Shown here: in pieces, positions 62,763 to 64,000 of the stretch
Layout of the letters: every line of letters begins with the position of its first letter
How positions within the stretch are numbered: the stretch's first letter is position 1
NCBI GenBank assembly: GCA_963726085.1
Contig: CAVSAR010000001.1
Coordinates: 1 to 64,000 of the forward strand
DNA: 64,000 bases
Direction: 5' to 3'
From: ZC4RG30 sp963726085
GTDB taxonomy: Bacteria; Pseudomonadota; Gammaproteobacteria; Steroidobacterales; Steroidobacteraceae
Program-made: the position numbers and the translations under genes
Notes under the pieces: model-generated
Seen by the model: only the letters and a program-made list of their open reading frames with translations
Databases searched by the model: none
What the model was told of the DNA's origin: nothing

Positions 62763-63938
62763 ATGACCACTGAGCAGCCGACCACGCCGGAGGCCCGCAC
62801 CGCCGTCCGTAGCCAGACCATGGGGGAGGAGGAGGCCGGCCAGCGGGTGGACAGGGTCCTGGCGCGCTTGCTGCCGGGGGTCCCGCACACGCGGTTGTTT
62901 CGCCTGCTGCGTCGCGGCGAAGTCCGGCTCAATGGCAAGCGCGTCAGCGGCGAGGCGCGGATAAAGGCCGGCGATGTGCTGCGCGTGCCGCCGGTGCGGC
63001 TCGACCCGCCTGCGGCGGCCACTGTGGACGCGGTGCCGCGGGTGTCCAACGCGCTGATCGAGAAACTCAACGCCGCGGTCCTGTTCGAGGACGAACGATT
63101 ACTGGTGATCGACAAGCCCGCTGGCGTTGCCGTGCATGGCGGCAGTGGCATCAGTGCCGGGGTCATCGAAGCGCTGCGCGCTGCGCGGCCGGACGAACCG
63201 CTGGAACTGGTGCATCGACTGGATCGCGACACCAGCGGCTGCCTGATGATTGCGCGGCGTCGCTCGACCTTGCGCAGCATGCACGCGATGCTGCGCGAAG
63301 ACGCATTCGACAAACGCTACCTGGTGCTGGTGCGCGGCAAGTGGGAGCTGGGCAAGAAGCTCATCGACGCGCCGCTGCGCACGGATCTGCGCGTCGGCGG
63401 AGAGCGCACGGTGAAGGTCGCCCCGGATGGCAAGCCCTCGGCCACCGAATTTCGGGTGGTGCAGTTCTTTGGCCAGCTGGCAACGTTGCTGGAAGCGCGG
63501 CTGCTGACCGGACGCACGCACCAGATCCGCGTGCATGCGGCCTACGCGGGCCACGTGGTGGCCGGCGACGAAAAATACGGTGACAAGGATTTCAACGAGC
63601 AGCTGCGCCCCTTTGGCCTGCGACGCCTGTTCCTGCACGCGCACAGCGTGGGCTTCGAGGATCCGGAGCGTCATGTGGCGATGAGCATCAGCGCACCACT
63701 TCCCGATGCATTGCGCAGCGTGCTGGATGCCCTGACCACCCGCGCCGGCAGGCTCAAGCCATTGGGCACGAAGCCCAAACCGCAGCCGCTGCAAGCCCGT
63801 GCCGAACCTGCGCCTAAACCGACACTCCGATATCGCGCAAGGCCGCGCAAAGCCAAATCAGCGGCAAACCGATCAGCGCCGTCGGGTCGCGCGACTCGAT
63901 CGCCTCGAAAAGGGTCACGCCGAGGCCCTCGCACTTGA
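62763..63938 (+). CDS. rluC: 23S rRNA pseudouridine synthase RluC-like
   Basis: RluC makes pseudouridines 955, 2504 and 2580 in 23S rRNA. The 391-residue protein has an N-terminal S4-like domain (LFRLLRRGEVRLNGKRVSGE), then the catalytic domain with Asp154 in HRLDRDTSGC, plus RYLVLVRGKW and LTGRTHQIRVHAAYAGHVVA. The ATG at 62763 is preferred. A C-terminal tail of about 65 residues (Lys/Arg/Pro-rich, RARPRKAKSAANRSAPSG) is much longer than usual. It overlaps the maf gene on the opposite strand by 125 nt. An upstream start at 62718 would add 15 residues. Confidence 0.93.
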   Translation: MTTEQPTTPEARTAVRSQTMGEEEAGQRVDRVLARLLPGVPHTRLFRLLRRGEVRLNGKRVSGEARIKAGDVLRVPPVRLDPPAAATVDAVPRVSNALIEKLNAAVLFEDERLLVIDKPAGVAVHGGSGISAGVIEALRAARPDEPLELVHRLDRDTSGCLMIARRRSTLRSMHAMLREDAFDKRYLVLVRGKWELGKKLIDAPLRTDLRVGGERTVKVAPDGKPSATEFRVVQFFGQLATLLEARLLTGRTHQIRVHAAYAGHVVAGDEKYGDKDFNEQLRPFGLRRLFLHAHSVGFEDPERHVAMSISAPLPDALRSVLDALTTRAGRLKPLGTKPKPQPLQARAEPAPKPTLRYRARPRKAKSAANRSAPSGRATRSPRKGSRRGPRT

Positions 63939-64000
63939 AGCCCCCTGCGCAGTCGAACGCCGGCTCGCGGTCCATGTAGGAATCGATTTCCCCCACCTGC
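63814..64000 (-). CDS. Maf-like nucleotide pyrophosphatase, 3' part
   Basis: The minus strand carries the C-terminal 61 residues of a Maf-family protein; the 5' part lies beyond the window. It reads QVGEIDSYMDREPAFDCAGG, then GLGVTLFEAIESRDPTALIG and LPLIWLCAALRDIGV, which fits the YceF branch. These enzymes hydrolyse non-canonical or modified NTPs. Its 3' end overlaps rluC by 125 nt. The maf next to rluC order is common in this group. The start and full length cannot be stated. Confidence 0.85.
   Translation of the reverse strand, partial: QVGEIDSYMDREPAFDCAGGFKCEGLGVTLFEAIESRDPTALIGLPLIWLCAALRDIGVSV

Overview
The window is one high-GC (by eye about 64-65%), gene-dense bacterial chromosome segment. 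Gene content and order point to a Gammaproteobacterium of the Xanthomonadales / Nevskiales / Steroidobacterales kind: bepA-phoH-bcp-gcvR/dapA-bamC position, mlaFEDCB facing mlaA, a SUF operon of the type regulator-sufB-C-D-S-U-T, rpsF-rpsR-rplI-dnaB-alr without priB, ffs-dnaX-ybaB-recR, and rnr-rlmB. The placement is an inference from synteny; no rRNA is present to settle it.

Layout. (1) About 1-3.7 kb is a decaying accessory island next to tRNA-Leu(CAG): a P4-type integrase broken by a frameshift, a toxin-antitoxin pair, a frameshifted HTH antitoxin-like gene, a frameshifted PadR regulator with its membrane partner, a cluster of four DNA hairpins, and repeats upstream of the integrase. (2) 3.8-8.7 kb: rnr-rlmB, then a glycosyltransferase plus calcineurin-like phosphoesterase pair that resembles the Agt/PlcP phosphate-starvation lipid-remodelling pair, with a possible Pho box. 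(3) 8.8-15 kb: ligAB (protocatechuate 4,5-dioxygenase), a secreted PQQ/haem c alcohol dehydrogenase, an SMP-30-like lipoprotein and a secreted two-repeat protein. (4) 15.1-29.1 kb: ribosomal and housekeeping genes, including a DnaB helicase interrupted by a 421-residue intein with a LAGLIDADG endonuclease, bfr/bfd, an FHA/PP2C pair, radA, ffh, rpsP-rimM-trmD-rplS and sppA. (5) 29.3-36.8 kb: the SUF iron-sulphur operon behind a near-perfect IscR type-1-like operator, then a class I aldolase. (6) 37.7-46.9 kb: outer-membrane lipid asymmetry (Mla), BepA, PhoH, Bcp, GcvR, DapA and a BamC-like lipoprotein. (7) 47-64 kb: tRNA-Ser(GGA), 4.5S RNA, dnaX-ybaB-recR, rsgA, orn, prc, small membrane proteins, an oxidoreductase, aguB, an acyltransferase, a low-molecular-weight phosphatase, rne, rluC and the 3' end of a maf gene.

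How the genes work together. Envelope maintenance is a strong theme (Mla, BepA, Prc, SppA, BamC-like). Iron handling is another (Bfr/Bfd and SUF with an Fe-S sensing regulator). RNA metabolism is spread through the window (RNase R, RlmB, TrmD, RimM, Orn, RNase E, RluC).

Data quality. Six genes carry single-base frameshifts: seven +1 events in five genes and one -1 event in the integrase. Two of the genes are alr (with two shifts) and radA, so part of this is probably assembly or read error rather than biology. The best candidates for real novelty are the DnaB intein, the four-hairpin cluster in the island, and the two-repeat secreted protein beside the PQQ dehydrogenase.
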